Source: Clostridia bacterium
Lineage (GTDB): Bacteria > Bacillota > Clostridia > Peptostreptococcales > Acidaminobacteraceae
Reading direction: 5' to 3'
Assembly: GCA_016937975.1 (NCBI GenBank)
Contig: JAFGVN010000073.1
Location: forward strand, 1-64,000
DNA: 64,000 nucleotides
The notes below the pieces were generated by a model that was given only the letters and a program-made list of their open reading frames with translations, searched no databases and was not told the DNA's origin. Within the stretch, counting starts at the first letter, position 1. Every line of letters begins with the position of its first letter. Shown here one piece after another: positions 19,429-29,065 of the stretch. The position numbers were made by a program, and so were the translations under genes.

Positions 19429-20129
19429 TCTATAACCACATGCTTTTCTTTTTTTGAGAATAATTTTTTGATTGGATGAAAATCAAGATAATCTCTGACA
19501 TCTTTTCTCAGAATAAATCTTAAGACTGGAATAATCAATTGTAGCACAGAGAAATTCACATAGAAGTCCCCTTCGTATTCTAATGCCACATCATTGTAAA
19601 CCGGTTCGTAAATAAATTCATATCTTTTTACACGGTTTAAAGGATAGAAAAGGGTGTTGTAAATCAAACCTGTTAATCCTGTAAAATAAGGATCATCTAT
19701 CCCAAATTTCAATTTCAAATAGGCATATTTAGGGGCAATGATTCTTATGATTTTTTTGACGAGATTTAAACCGAGAGATATAAGGTGTAAACTTGGTTTT
19801 TTAAATGATTTTTCTTGCTTTTCCTTCTTCTTTTTCTCTTCTTTTTCATCTTCCTCTGTAGTAGTTTCTTCTTCAGTGAGTTCATCAAGATTTTTTTTCT
19901 CTTTATCTTTTGGTTGGTAGACTTTGAAATTAAGAAACTTAATGAATAGTATCTTTTCACTGTAGTATATTTTTAAAAGACCAAATAGAAAACTGCCTTT
20001 AAAATGCAACTGCTGATTGTTGAAAATTAGACGACCTTTTAAACGAGGGACAATGGCTAAGAAGATAATGCTTAAAATCAATATCAAAAGGGACAAGAAT
20101 ATCCATAGTATGATTTTTAGTAGAATCAT
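19425..20129 (-). CDS. DUF2953 (YtfI-like) membrane protein
   Basis: N-terminal TM; GRLIFNNQQLHFKGSFLFGLLKIYYS, acidic/lysine-rich middle, FGIDDPYFTGLTGLIYN. Confidence 0.75.
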   Translation of the reverse strand: MILLKIILWIFLSLLILILSIIFLAIVPRLKGRLIFNNQQLHFKGSFLFGLLKIYYSEKILFIKFLNFKVYQPKDKEKKNLDELTEEETTTEEDEKEEKKKKEKQEKSFKKPSLHLISLGLNLVKKIIRIIAPKYAYLKLKFGIDDPYFTGLTGLIYNTLFYPLNRVKRYEFIYEPVYNDVALEYEGDFYVNFSVLQLIIPVLRFILRKDVRDYLDFHPIKKLFSKKEKHVVIE

Positions 20130-20566
20130 AATAGGCCTCCTAATTTTCCTTTAAGTCTAGTTTTCTTTTTCTCTTTCTTTGGCATGTTTGTGACAATTTT
20201 CTTAGTGCCATCATAAAAGAATTTAGAGGTCTTCACCATTTTTTCTTTAGTAGGTACAAGATGATTCACAACTGGTGTTTCTAATAAAACAGTTTTAGTC
20301 TCCTGTAGTTGAGTAAGTAAGGATTTAGACTCTTTTGATTTGCCTAATTCCACTTTAACAGCTTCTAGTCTTATTAAGCTTAATTCTTCAGGAATTTCAA
20401 TAGCCTCCATATGTTCAAGCTCGTAAAACATTAATTTAATTTCAGAGAGTTTTTTACGACAATGTGGGCATGCACTTAAGTGATTGGAAACCACAAGTTT
20501 CTCTGCAGGTTCTAAAACATCATCTAAAAATTCATATAATAGCATTTCATCGAAATTACAACTCAT
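20126..20566 (-). CDS. Anti-sigma factor with zinc-finger (ZAS-type) domain
   Basis: MSCNFDEMLLYEFLDDVLEPAEKLVVSNHLSACPHCRKKL; downstream of an ECF sigma gene with overlap. Confidence 0.8.
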   Translation of the reverse strand: MSCNFDEMLLYEFLDDVLEPAEKLVVSNHLSACPHCRKKLSEIKLMFYELEHMEAIEIPEELSLIRLEAVKVELGKSKESKSLLTQLQETKTVLLETPVVNHLVPTKEKMVKTSKFFYDGTKKIVTNMPKKEKKKTRLKGKLGGLL

Positions 20567-21141
20567 TGTGTCACCCCCCATATACCTTTCTGGGTTAATT
20601 GTTCTTTTAAAATCTTTCTACCACGGTATAAATTTGTTTTTACTGTATTCAGTGGCAAGTTAAGGTAAGCAGACATTTCTTCATAAGACATTTCATGTTT
20701 GTGTCTCAAGATTAATGGCATGCGATATTTTTCCTCAATGCCATGAATGGTTTCATTGATGGTTTTATTCGTATCCTGGAATAAAATAAAATCTTCAAGA
20801 TTAAATTGAGAGGCGATGGCATCTTTTAACGTTCGACCATCATCTGTCATAATCTCATCTAATGATACTGTTTGTCGTTTCTTTTGCTTAAAATTGATAC
20901 ATGTATTGATTGTAATTTTTTTAATCCATGGTAATAAAGGCCTAGATTCATCAAAATGCTGGATGCCTCTTAGGACTTTTATGCAGATATCCTGAACTAA
21001 ATCCAACGCATCTTCTCTTGAATTGGTGTAGTTATAACAAATGGTATAGATATATTTTTCATATGTACTGAGTAATGTATGGAATGCTTTTTCGTTATTT
21101 TTCTTACATTGCAGCACCAATTTAGAATTGATGGAATCCAC
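20563..21141 (-). CDS. ECF-family RNA polymerase sigma factor
   Basis: DALDLVQDICIKVLRGIQHFDESRPLLPWIKKITINTCINF; MSYEEMSAYLNLPLNTVKTNLYRGRKILKE. Confidence 0.92.
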   Translation of the reverse strand: MDSINSKLVLQCKKNNEKAFHTLLSTYEKYIYTICYNYTNSREDALDLVQDICIKVLRGIQHFDESRPLLPWIKKITINTCINFKQKKRQTVSLDEIMTDDGRTLKDAIASQFNLEDFILFQDTNKTINETIHGIEEKYRMPLILRHKHEMSYEEMSAYLNLPLNTVKTNLYRGRKILKEQLTQKGIWGVTQ

Positions 21142-21170
21142 GCCTTCACCACCTTTATAAAAGATTAAAT

Positions 21171-21196
21171 AGCTTAACGGTTAAAACCGTTAAGCT
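21171..21196. repeat. 26-bp palindrome with perfect 12-bp arms between GerW and ECF sigma genes
   Basis: AGCTTAACGGTT-AA-AACCGTTAAGCT. Confidence 0.85.
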
Positions 21197-21202
21197 TAAT
21201 CA

Positions 21203-21565
21203 TTATGCTTCTTCTTTTGTTTCTTCTTTTTCATCATCTTTCATGTTCTTTAATTTCTCAATGAGAGCAGGAACACTTTCCAATAAACCTTCAAAGCTGC
21301 TACCTTTTCTAATTGGTACTAGATTCACATCATCACCATTGATGACAAGTAAAGCTGTTGGTGTTGCTTTTGCAAACATACCAGAGCCACCGCCGTCATT
21401 GCCGTTGTTGTCTCCGCCACCGCCAACACCTAGACCAAATGAAATGCTTGCCATTGGAATAATTGTGACATTACCGATTTTAATTTCTTGACCAACGATT
21501 GTTTTGTTTTGAATAAATGATTCAAAGCGTTCAAATAATACATTTAAATTTTCTAATACGTTCAT
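21203..21565 (-). CDS. gerW: GerW (YtfJ)-family sporulation-associated protein
   Basis: VGQEIKIGNVTIIPMASISFGLGVGGGG...KATPTALLVINGDDVNLVPI. Confidence 0.88.
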   Translation of the reverse strand: MNVLENLNVLFERFESFIQNKTIVGQEIKIGNVTIIPMASISFGLGVGGGGDNNGNDGGGSGMFAKATPTALLVINGDDVNLVPIRKGSSFEGLLESVPALIEKLKNMKDDEKEETKEEA

Positions 21566-21834
21566 AGTACCTCCTCGATTTTACAACCGAACAATTCAGT
21601 TGATTTTTCATTAAGTTCATTTATATGGATTGTCTTATCTATGGAAAGATAAGTGACATGATCTTCATCTTTCATGAGAACACCTTTAGGTTCAAGTTGT
21701 GCTGAAACCAAAGTATGGATAGCTGTACCGGCTACTTCATATACCATGATGAATTGCTTTGTTTCAACTTCTTTAATTGAACTCAAGACCAATGCTTTTT
21801 TTTCAGCGTGCATAGGCTGCTTTTTAAAGATCAT
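21562..21834 (-). CDS. Hypothetical 90-aa protein co-transcribed with gerW
   Basis: ORF with RBS, overlaps gerW start by 4 bp. Confidence 0.6.
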   Translation of the reverse strand: MIFKKQPMHAEKKALVLSSIKEVETKQFIMVYEVAGTAIHTLVSAQLEPKGVLMKDEDHVTYLSIDKTIHINELNEKSTELFGCKIEEVL

Positions 21835-21977
21835 ATTTCCTCCTAGTTTTGGGCCCTTCTATATTAATGATACCAATAAGAAAAAGAAAAGTTTCAAAAA
21901 ATAAAAAATTTTTTTCAAAATCGTTTTAAAAGATTCTTCGAGGGTACGTATCAAGGTGGAATACTAGGAGTGTGGGC

Positions 21978-23531
21978 ATGGAATATAATGGGATTGTAAC
22001 AAAGGAAACAAGTTGCCTTTCAGAAGGTAATATAATGAAAATGCTTAAAATTGGCAAAGATATGTTATTGCAGAAAAATGTAAATGACCTTTTACATGTT
22101 TTTTGTGATTTTGTTGCCGAACATTTCCTAATGCAATCGATGGTCATTCACTTTTATAATGAAAAGGAGCAACAAAAAAATTATCATGTACAGTTTAAGT
22201 GTGGGACTTATGAGCTCAGACAGTTTGTATCATCTGAAACTGCTTCCAACACTCATTACAGTGAAGAAATTCCAATGGTGGTTAAGGATAAAAGAATCGG
22301 CACTTTGAGTTATGAGACCTTGAAAGAATATTGGCGTGATGGTTCTTTGGAGCAGATGATTGATTTCTTAAGCATAGGCATTGATTATATCAATCAAGAT
22401 ATGATTTTAAAATCCAATATACATAAAACAGATTCCAAACATATTCAACTTTTAAACAAAAATAAGAAACCTACTAAAGATCATCAACTTCTAAAGTTGT
22501 CCTATGTGGATACATTAACACAAATTTATAACAGAAGGTTTTATGAAGAACATTTAAAATACCTAAATGACAAGGACTTTTATCCGATTGGTATTATTAT
22601 AGCTGATATTAACAGTTTAAAGATTTTCAATGATGCCTTTTCCCATGTCATTGGTGATGAACTGATTAAAACTTGTGCACATACCATTAGGGATTATTTC
22701 TCTGAAATGGGTACTGTTTCAAGGATTGGTGGTGATGAGTTTGCCGTCTTAATTCCGAACTGTGATTATGAGCAATTAAAAGAGGACATCATCACATTAG
22801 AAAAGCGTTTAAAAGAAATTGATGCATTACCGATTAGACCAAGTATATCATTTGGTTATGCTTTATTTAGTGGGAAGGGTAAAATTTATGATACCATTGA
22901 AAAAGCAGAAAACATGATGTATGAAAGAAAGTTAATGACTAGCTTTTATGTAAAAAATGAAATTATAGATGCCTTAAAATCTTATTTGTCACAAAAAGAT
23001 AGGCATAATGAGATTTATCCAGTTGTTCATGAATTTGCAGAAGCATTGAATTTCTCAAGAGATGCCAAAGAAAAATTAGTGCTGTTGTCAGAAATTCATG
23101 ATATTGGTGAAATTGGTTTAAATCGAATGATTTTCAAAAAAACAGGACCGTTGACTGTAAGAGAAAAAGAGATTATTCACTCTCATGTGAAAAGAGGCTA
23201 CCGCATCGTTTCAGCGTCTTCTTCACTCAATAAAATTGGTGAAGAGATGCTCAGTCATCATGAGCGATGGGATGGTAAAGGATATCCTAGAATGTTGAAA
23301 GCAAATGAAATCCCAGAAGTTTCAAGAGCCTTTGCAATTATTGATGCTTATCATGCCATGAAATGTAAAAGACCTTATAGGAACGTGAGAACGGAAGATG
23401 AAATCTTAAATGAACTCCTACAGAGCTCAGGCAAACAGTTTGATCCTATTATGGTCCATATATTTGTTGAAAACATTTTGGGTGGAAAAATAAGTAAGAA
23501 TAATATCACGGAAGAAACTTTTCATGTATAA
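21978..23531 (+). CDS. GGDEF plus HD-GYP protein (c-di-GMP turnover)
   Basis: RIGGDEFAVLIP; SEIHDIGEIGLN, SHHERWDGKGYP. Confidence 0.88.
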   Translation: MEYNGIVTKETSCLSEGNIMKMLKIGKDMLLQKNVNDLLHVFCDFVAEHFLMQSMVIHFYNEKEQQKNYHVQFKCGTYELRQFVSSETASNTHYSEEIPMVVKDKRIGTLSYETLKEYWRDGSLEQMIDFLSIGIDYINQDMILKSNIHKTDSKHIQLLNKNKKPTKDHQLLKLSYVDTLTQIYNRRFYEEHLKYLNDKDFYPIGIIIADINSLKIFNDAFSHVIGDELIKTCAHTIRDYFSEMGTVSRIGGDEFAVLIPNCDYEQLKEDIITLEKRLKEIDALPIRPSISFGYALFSGKGKIYDTIEKAENMMYERKLMTSFYVKNEIIDALKSYLSQKDRHNEIYPVVHEFAEALNFSRDAKEKLVLLSEIHDIGEIGLNRMIFKKTGPLTVREKEIIHSHVKRGYRIVSASSSLNKIGEEMLSHHERWDGKGYPRMLKANEIPEVSRAFAIIDAYHAMKCKRPYRNVRTEDEILNELLQSSGKQFDPIMVHIFVENILGGKISKNNITEETFHV

Positions 23532-23562
23532 TAGAAGTATAATATGAATTGAAAGGTGAAAT

Positions 23563-24777
23563 ATGAAAACGATTAAACTTAATGAAGTTGAAATAGGTAT
23601 GATCCTTGCGGCTTCCATCTTTTTAGGTGGAGGCGATGTGGAATTACTCAGTAAAGGTGTAGAAATTACAGAACGTCATATCAAGCTTATTAGTCGCTTA
23701 GGTATTTCTGAAATACAAATAGAAGATGGTCGTGATGAGGAAGTTCCTGCAACAAGTAATGAAGACCAAGTCCGTATTATAACTGAAGCTGCAAAGAGTG
23801 CGGGTGAAGATTTTGATGCGGCGTTATATCTGAAAGAGTTAAATGAAAGCGAGTTAAATCCTGAAGAACTTGAGCCTGTTTTAACCAATATTGCAAATGC
23901 AAATATGGTGATTCATGTGCTTACAGGTGAGGGCAATATTCCAATTGACCAAAAGCATAAGGATTTAGTAGAGCATACCCAAAAGGCTTTTGAACAACTC
24001 AAGACAAGTAATGAGTTGGATTTGGATTCTATTAAAGCTGACATTGACCATGCCCTACCAGATATGATTCGAAATGATGATGTTCTAATGCGTTTGTCGC
24101 AACTAAAAGCTGGAGATGATTATACATTTGATCATTCACTTAGAGTATCCATTTTAGCGACCATGATTGGTAAATGGATGGGTTATAACAAGGAACAGTT
24201 AAGTGAATTGGCTCAAGCTGCTTTATTATTTGATATTGGTAAATTAAAAATACCTGATTTTGTTTTGAATAAACCGAATAAAACAAGAGAAGAAGAATTT
24301 GAAATTGTGAAGAAGCATGCTCAATTTGGCTATTCGATTTTATTAAAAACTCAAGGCGTAACCAATAATATTAAATACAGTGCTTTACAACATCATGAGC
24401 GTATTGATGGCTCTGGCTATCCTTTAAGATTAAAAGCTGGACAAATCCATGAATTTGCAAAAATCATTATGGTTTGCGATATTTTTGATGCCATGACCAA
24501 TGTAAGACCATACAAGGAAAAAGTATCACCATTTGTTGCTGCAGAATATATTTCTTGGAATGCTGGAAAGACATTGGACTCGAAAATATGCTATATTTTC
24601 TTGAGAAATCTGGCTGTATTCTATACAGGTAAGGAAGTGCTTTTAAGTACCAATGAAAGAGGCAGAATCATCTATGTAGACGTTAATTTTCCAACACGTC
24701 CAGTGGTTCAAGTGGATGAGAAGTTTATCGATTTAGTAAAAGAAAAATCAATTACTATTTTAGAATTATATTCATAA
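23563..24777 (+). CDS. HD-GYP domain protein with altered HD dyad
   Basis: ALLFDIGKLKIP (HD replaced by FD), LQHHERIDGSGYP. Confidence 0.85.
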   Translation: MKTIKLNEVEIGMILAASIFLGGGDVELLSKGVEITERHIKLISRLGISEIQIEDGRDEEVPATSNEDQVRIITEAAKSAGEDFDAALYLKELNESELNPEELEPVLTNIANANMVIHVLTGEGNIPIDQKHKDLVEHTQKAFEQLKTSNELDLDSIKADIDHALPDMIRNDDVLMRLSQLKAGDDYTFDHSLRVSILATMIGKWMGYNKEQLSELAQAALLFDIGKLKIPDFVLNKPNKTREEEFEIVKKHAQFGYSILLKTQGVTNNIKYSALQHHERIDGSGYPLRLKAGQIHEFAKIIMVCDIFDAMTNVRPYKEKVSPFVAAEYISWNAGKTLDSKICYIFLRNLAVFYTGKEVLLSTNERGRIIYVDVNFPTRPVVQVDEKFIDLVKEKSITILELYS

Positions 24778-24829
24778 ACTTGACAGACCAGGAATAATAC
24801 TATAAGATGTTTATTAATTAAAAATATTG

Positions 24830-25036
24830 ACTATGATGAACAGTAGTAGTTTGTTTGTAATGGATGTAGAGAGAAGCTGGATGGTGAAAAGCTTTCATGT
24901 AAACAGATGAAATTATGGGTTCTGAGTCTTGGTAGGAAACTACTACGGCCTATGCACGATACGCATATTGAGGGATTTTATCCGAATTAAGGTGGTACCA
25001 CGAGTTTTTCGTCCTTTGACGAAGAACTCTTTTTTT
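24830..25036 (+). ncRNA. T-box leader of tyrS
   Basis: AAGGTGGTACCACG T-box sequence at about 24989-25002 followed by terminator GAGTTTTTCGTC-CTTT-GACGAAGAACTC-T8; AGAGA motif upstream; precedes a tyrosyl-tRNA synthetase gene. 5' boundary approximate. Confidence 0.88.
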
Positions 25037-25077
25037 TGTTTTTGTTAACGATTGTTTAAAGATATAGGAGGAAAAAG

Positions 25078-26295
25078 ATGAGTGTATTTGATATTTTGCA
25101 GGAACGTGGATTTATTGAACAAGTAACCCATGAACAAGAAGTCCGAGAATTATTGGAAAAGGAAAAAGTTAAATTCTATATTGGTTTCGACCCTACAGCG
25201 GATTCATTGCATGTTGGCCATTTCATTCAAATCATCGTCATGATGCATATGCAACAAGCAGGTCATATTCCCATTGCATTGATTGGTGGTGGTACGGCTA
25301 AAATTGGTGATCCATCAGGCAAAACGGATATGAGAAAAATGCTCACATCAGAAGTGATTGAAGAAAATGGCCAAAAAATGCTTGCTCAAATGGAGAAATA
25401 CCTGGTACTAGATGGAGAAAAAGGTATTGCAGAAAACAATGCCAATTGGTTGGATCATCTAAACTATGTTTCTTTCTTAAGAGAAATAGGTAGCAAGTTT
25501 AATGTCAATAAAATGCTTGCAGCAGAATGTTTTAAAAATAGAATGGAAAATGGACTTTCATTTTTAGAGTTTAACTATATGGTTATGCAAGGCTATGATT
25601 TCTTAGAGCTTAACAGAAGACATCAATGTAAAATGGAACTTGGTGGTAATGACCAATGGTCGAATATCATAGCTGGCGTTAACTTATGTCGTAAAGCAGA
25701 TCAACAAGATGTATATGGTTTAACCTTTAAGTTGTTAACCACTTCTGCAGGCATTAAAATGGGCAAGACTGAGAAAGGTGCTGTTTGGATTGATCCAGAA
25801 AAAACGTCACCATATGAAATGTTCCAATACTTTAGAAATGTTGCGGATGAAGATGTTGAAAATTGTTTATCTTTATTAACTTTCATTCCTATGGACGAAG
25901 TAAGAAGATTAGGTGCTTTAGAAGGTGCAGAAATCAACAAGGCAAAAGAAATCTTAGCCTTTGAATTTGTGAAGATTGTTCATGGTGAAGAGGAAGCTCA
26001 GAAAGCCTTGGAAGCTACAAAAGCTTTATTCCTTGGTGGTCAATTAAGTGAAAATGTGCCTTCATATGATTTAGATAGAAATCGTTTAGAGCTTGAGTTG
26101 TTAGATTTAATGGTTGAAATGGACATGTTAAAATCTAAAGGTGAAGGTAAGCGTTTGATTCAGCAAAATGGTATTTCGTTAAATGATGAAAAAGTGACAG
26201 ATCCTTTCTACAAATTGACGTTATCTGATTTTGAAGAGGATAAGGCGATGATTAAAAAAGGCAAGAAAATTTTCCAACAAATTGTATTGAAATAA
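25078..26295 (+). CDS. tyrS: Tyrosyl-tRNA synthetase
   Basis: [49 protein letters not shown]. Confidence 0.96.
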   Translation: MSVFDILQERGFIEQVTHEQEVRELLEKEKVKFYIGFDPTADSLHVGHFIQIIVMMHMQQAGHIPIALIGGGTAKIGDPSGKTDMRKMLTSEVIEENGQKMLAQMEKYLVLDGEKGIAENNANWLDHLNYVSFLREIGSKFNVNKMLAAECFKNRMENGLSFLEFNYMVMQGYDFLELNRRHQCKMELGGNDQWSNIIAGVNLCRKADQQDVYGLTFKLLTTSAGIKMGKTEKGAVWIDPEKTSPYEMFQYFRNVADEDVENCLSLLTFIPMDEVRRLGALEGAEINKAKEILAFEFVKIVHGEEEAQKALEATKALFLGGQLSENVPSYDLDRNRLELELLDLMVEMDMLKSKGEGKRLIQQNGISLNDEKVTDPFYKLTLSDFEEDKAMIKKGKKIFQQIVLK

Positions 26296-26305
26296 TGACG
26301 CTAGA

Positions 26306-26340
26306 AGCTACTTGCAATGAAGATGCAAGTAGCTTTTTCT
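26306..26340 (+). terminator. Rho-independent terminator
   Basis: AGCTACTTGCA-N7-TGCAAGTAGCT-TTTT. Confidence 0.85.
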
Positions 26341-26466
26341 GTAAAGAGAGGAATATCACTTTATGGGATTGTATAGCGAATTCAATAAATTATGCAATCT
26401 ATAATTGACATAAAGCAATATATATATTACACTTGCAATATAAAGATTGCAGAAGGGAGTGATCTG

Positions 26467-26670
26467 ATGGCAATCAACAAATTGAAGTTGAGGCGCATGG
26501 AACTTGACATGACTCAAGGTGATCTTGCGAAGGCTGTTGGTGTTACAAGGCAAACCATAGGATTAATTGAAACCGGTAAATATAATCCAACACTTAGTTT
26601 GTGTATGAGTATTTGCAAAGTGTTACATAAAACTTTGGATGAGCTTTTTTGGGAGGAAGAGAATGCATAA
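26467..26670 (+). CDS. XRE-family HTH regulator
   Basis: KLRRMELDMTQGDLAKAVGVTRQTIGLIETGKYNPTLSL. Confidence 0.92.
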   Translation: MAINKLKLRRMELDMTQGDLAKAVGVTRQTIGLIETGKYNPTLSLCMSICKVLHKTLDELFWEEENA

Positions 26671-27076
26671 GAAATATAAATATTACAAAAATCTGGGCAT
26701 TGGATTTTACTTGTTTAGTATGACGGTTTTACTATTAAACAGGTTTTCCGTTGGTATATTTGAACATGATTTTTTTAGTGGTCTTGCAACAGGCATCTTA
26801 GTAGTTGCTTTAGGTTTAACGATTTATTTTGCCGTTAAAAGTAGAGATCCTCATTTCAGGGATGATTTAGAGGCTTCTGCAACGGATGAAAGAGTCATTG
26901 CAGAAAGTAATAAAATTAAGGCACAGGCAGGCACTTTCCTAATGTTTTTTATTGTCATTGCACTAACGATTTCAGTTTTTTATGAGTTTGATTTTAGTAT
27001 TGGTGCAACGATTATTTTATGGAGTTACTTGATTGTTTTGGGAGTTTTGAGATTGATTAAAATGTTAAGGAGGTAG
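26663..27076 (+). CDS. Membrane protein of unknown function
   Basis: Several hydrophobic segments; overlaps XRE gene. Confidence 0.65.
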   Translation: MHKKYKYYKNLGIGFYLFSMTVLLLNRFSVGIFEHDFFSGLATGILVVALGLTIYFAVKSRDPHFRDDLEASATDERVIAESNKIKAQAGTFLMFFIVIALTISVFYEFDFSIGATIILWSYLIVLGVLRLIKMLRR

Positions 27077-27078
27077 AG

Positions 27079-27855
27079 ATGGTATCCGTAAAAAATATTA
27101 CTAAAGTATTTAAGCTGAGTAAGAAACAAATGAAAAAAGATAATACAAGAACATCTACGAAAGTAGCGGTGAAGAACTTATCTTTTCAAGCACATCCAGG
27201 TGAAATCTTTGGTTTGCTAGGTCCCAATGGTGCTGGTAAGACAACAACATTAAGATGTATTTCCACATTGATTAAACCTACAGAAGGTCACGTTGAAGTC
27301 ATGGGATTTGATAATCAACAGGCTTCTAGTGAAGTGAGAAGTAGAATTGCTTTTTTAACCAATGAACTTAAATTAGATGAGCATTTCACTGCGAGTGATA
27401 CGATTCAATACTTTGGTGAACTTCATAACATGTCACAAGAAGAGATTCATCAAAGAAGAGATGAATTATTTGATTACTTTAAGATTTCAGAGTTTAAAAA
27501 CAGAAAGATTGCAGAATTCTCAACAGGGATGAAGCAAAAGCTATCCATTGCTGTCAGCTTGATTCATGATCCTGAAGTGGTTATTTTTGACGAACCAACC
27601 AATGGTTTGGATATTATTACGGCACGTGCTGTAACAGATTATTTAAAGGAATTGAGAACACAAGGTAAAGTGGTCATTGTATCAACCCATATCATGAATG
27701 TGGCATCAAAATTATGTGATAAAATTGGCATTATCCTAGATGGTGAAATGGTTTTGACAGGTACATTAAGTGAGATTCTTGAAGAAACTAAAACAGATGA
27801 ATTAGAAGATGCCTTTTTCAAATTGTATGCTGGTAAGGAGGGTTATCATGGATAA
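27079..27855 (+). CDS. ABC transporter ATP-binding protein (NatA-like)
   Basis: LLGPNGAGKTTTLRC, FSTGMKQKLSIAVSLIHDPEVVIFDEPTNGLD. Confidence 0.93.
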   Translation: MVSVKNITKVFKLSKKQMKKDNTRTSTKVAVKNLSFQAHPGEIFGLLGPNGAGKTTTLRCISTLIKPTEGHVEVMGFDNQQASSEVRSRIAFLTNELKLDEHFTASDTIQYFGELHNMSQEEIHQRRDELFDYFKISEFKNRKIAEFSTGMKQKLSIAVSLIHDPEVVIFDEPTNGLDIITARAVTDYLKELRTQGKVVIVSTHIMNVASKLCDKIGIILDGEMVLTGTLSEILEETKTDELEDAFFKLYAGKEGYHG

Positions 27856-29059
27856 AAGATTATTGACGGTAATCAAAAAAGAACTGAAAAGAATTTTTAC
27901 AGATAGAAGATTAATTTTCACGACAATGATTCTTCCAGCAGTCAGTATTTTTGTGATGTACTCATTGATGGGTAACATGATCGATACAAGAACCAGTGAC
28001 GTGGAAGCGTATGTTGGTAATATGATCGTCGTGAATGCACCTGAAAGTTTTCTAAATTATGCAGAGGAAGCAGCTTTTACAAATGTAATTCATATCAAAA
28101 CTGGTTCAGCGAGTGAAATCAACGGATATAAAGATGAAATCATCAATGGTGATTTAGAACTGCTTATGATTTTTGATGAGAATTTTGATAGCAAAGTTGA
28201 AAATTATGAACAACCCAATATTCAAAGATATTACAATGATGTAGAAGACTATTCATATGAAGCGAGATATAAAATTGATAATTTTCTAACCACATATGAA
28301 GAAAATCTTCTAGGTGAGAGAATCGGAAGTCTTTCTGCTGTAAATGTATTTGATTTAAATCGCGGTGTTGAAATGGATGCCTTAAAGGACAATCAAAAGG
28401 CTGCAGGTAAAGGTCTGTCTATTTTGTTTCCAATGTTAATTGCAATTTTTTTGTTCAGTGGCGCAATGAGTGTAGGACCTGATATGATCGCTGGCGAAAA
28501 AGAACGTGGTACCATGGCAACACTTTTAGTGACACCTGTTAAAAGAGAAACCTTGGCAATGGGTAAAGTTATTGCCCTTGCAGTAGTTGCTGTTGTCTCA
28601 TCTCTTTCATCATTTATTGGTATCATTGCATCCATGCCTAGTGCAGGCAGTATGTTTGCAGAAGATGGTGTGAATATGGCAGCCTTGCAATTTGGTGTAA
28701 AAGAGTATGCATACTTGGCTTTGATTATGGTGACCTTAGTAAGTTTGTATGTATCTGTTGTATGTATGGTTTCAATCATGTCTAAATCCATAAAAGAAGC
28801 AAATACTTATATGGCACCCATTTATATGCTCGTAATGGTTTCTGGTTTCACAACGATGTTTGCAGATGGCTCAGTACCCATTTATCGCATGTTGATTCCG
28901 GTTTACGGTTCAGTGATTGCACTAAAAAATTTGTTTGCTTTTGAGTTAACCACAAAAATGGTATTATATACTTGTGGATCATCCATATTCTTTGCTGCCT
29001 TAATGGTTTATGGCATCAAAATATTGTTTAATAATGAAAAGGTCATGTTTAGTAAGTAG
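27848..29059 (+). CDS. ABC transporter permease (NatB-like)
   Basis: MDKRLLTVIKKELKRIFTDRRLIFTTMILPAVSIFVMY; GEKERGTMATLLVTPVKRETL. Confidence 0.87.
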   Translation: MDKRLLTVIKKELKRIFTDRRLIFTTMILPAVSIFVMYSLMGNMIDTRTSDVEAYVGNMIVVNAPESFLNYAEEAAFTNVIHIKTGSASEINGYKDEIINGDLELLMIFDENFDSKVENYEQPNIQRYYNDVEDYSYEARYKIDNFLTTYEENLLGERIGSLSAVNVFDLNRGVEMDALKDNQKAAGKGLSILFPMLIAIFLFSGAMSVGPDMIAGEKERGTMATLLVTPVKRETLAMGKVIALAVVAVVSSLSSFIGIIASMPSAGSMFAEDGVNMAALQFGVKEYAYLALIMVTLVSLYVSVVCMVSIMSKSIKEANTYMAPIYMLVMVSGFTTMFADGSVPIYRMLIPVYGSVIALKNLFAFELTTKMVLYTCGSSIFFAALMVYGIKILFNNEKVMFSK

Positions 29060-29065
29060 GTAATT

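Noticed and set aside
24830-25036. Assigning the T-box specifier codon
   Set aside because: The stem I fold could not be pinned down by eye; the tyrosine assignment rests on the downstream gene only
28393-28791. 132-aa minus-strand ORF
   Set aside because: Antisense to the ABC permease; no support
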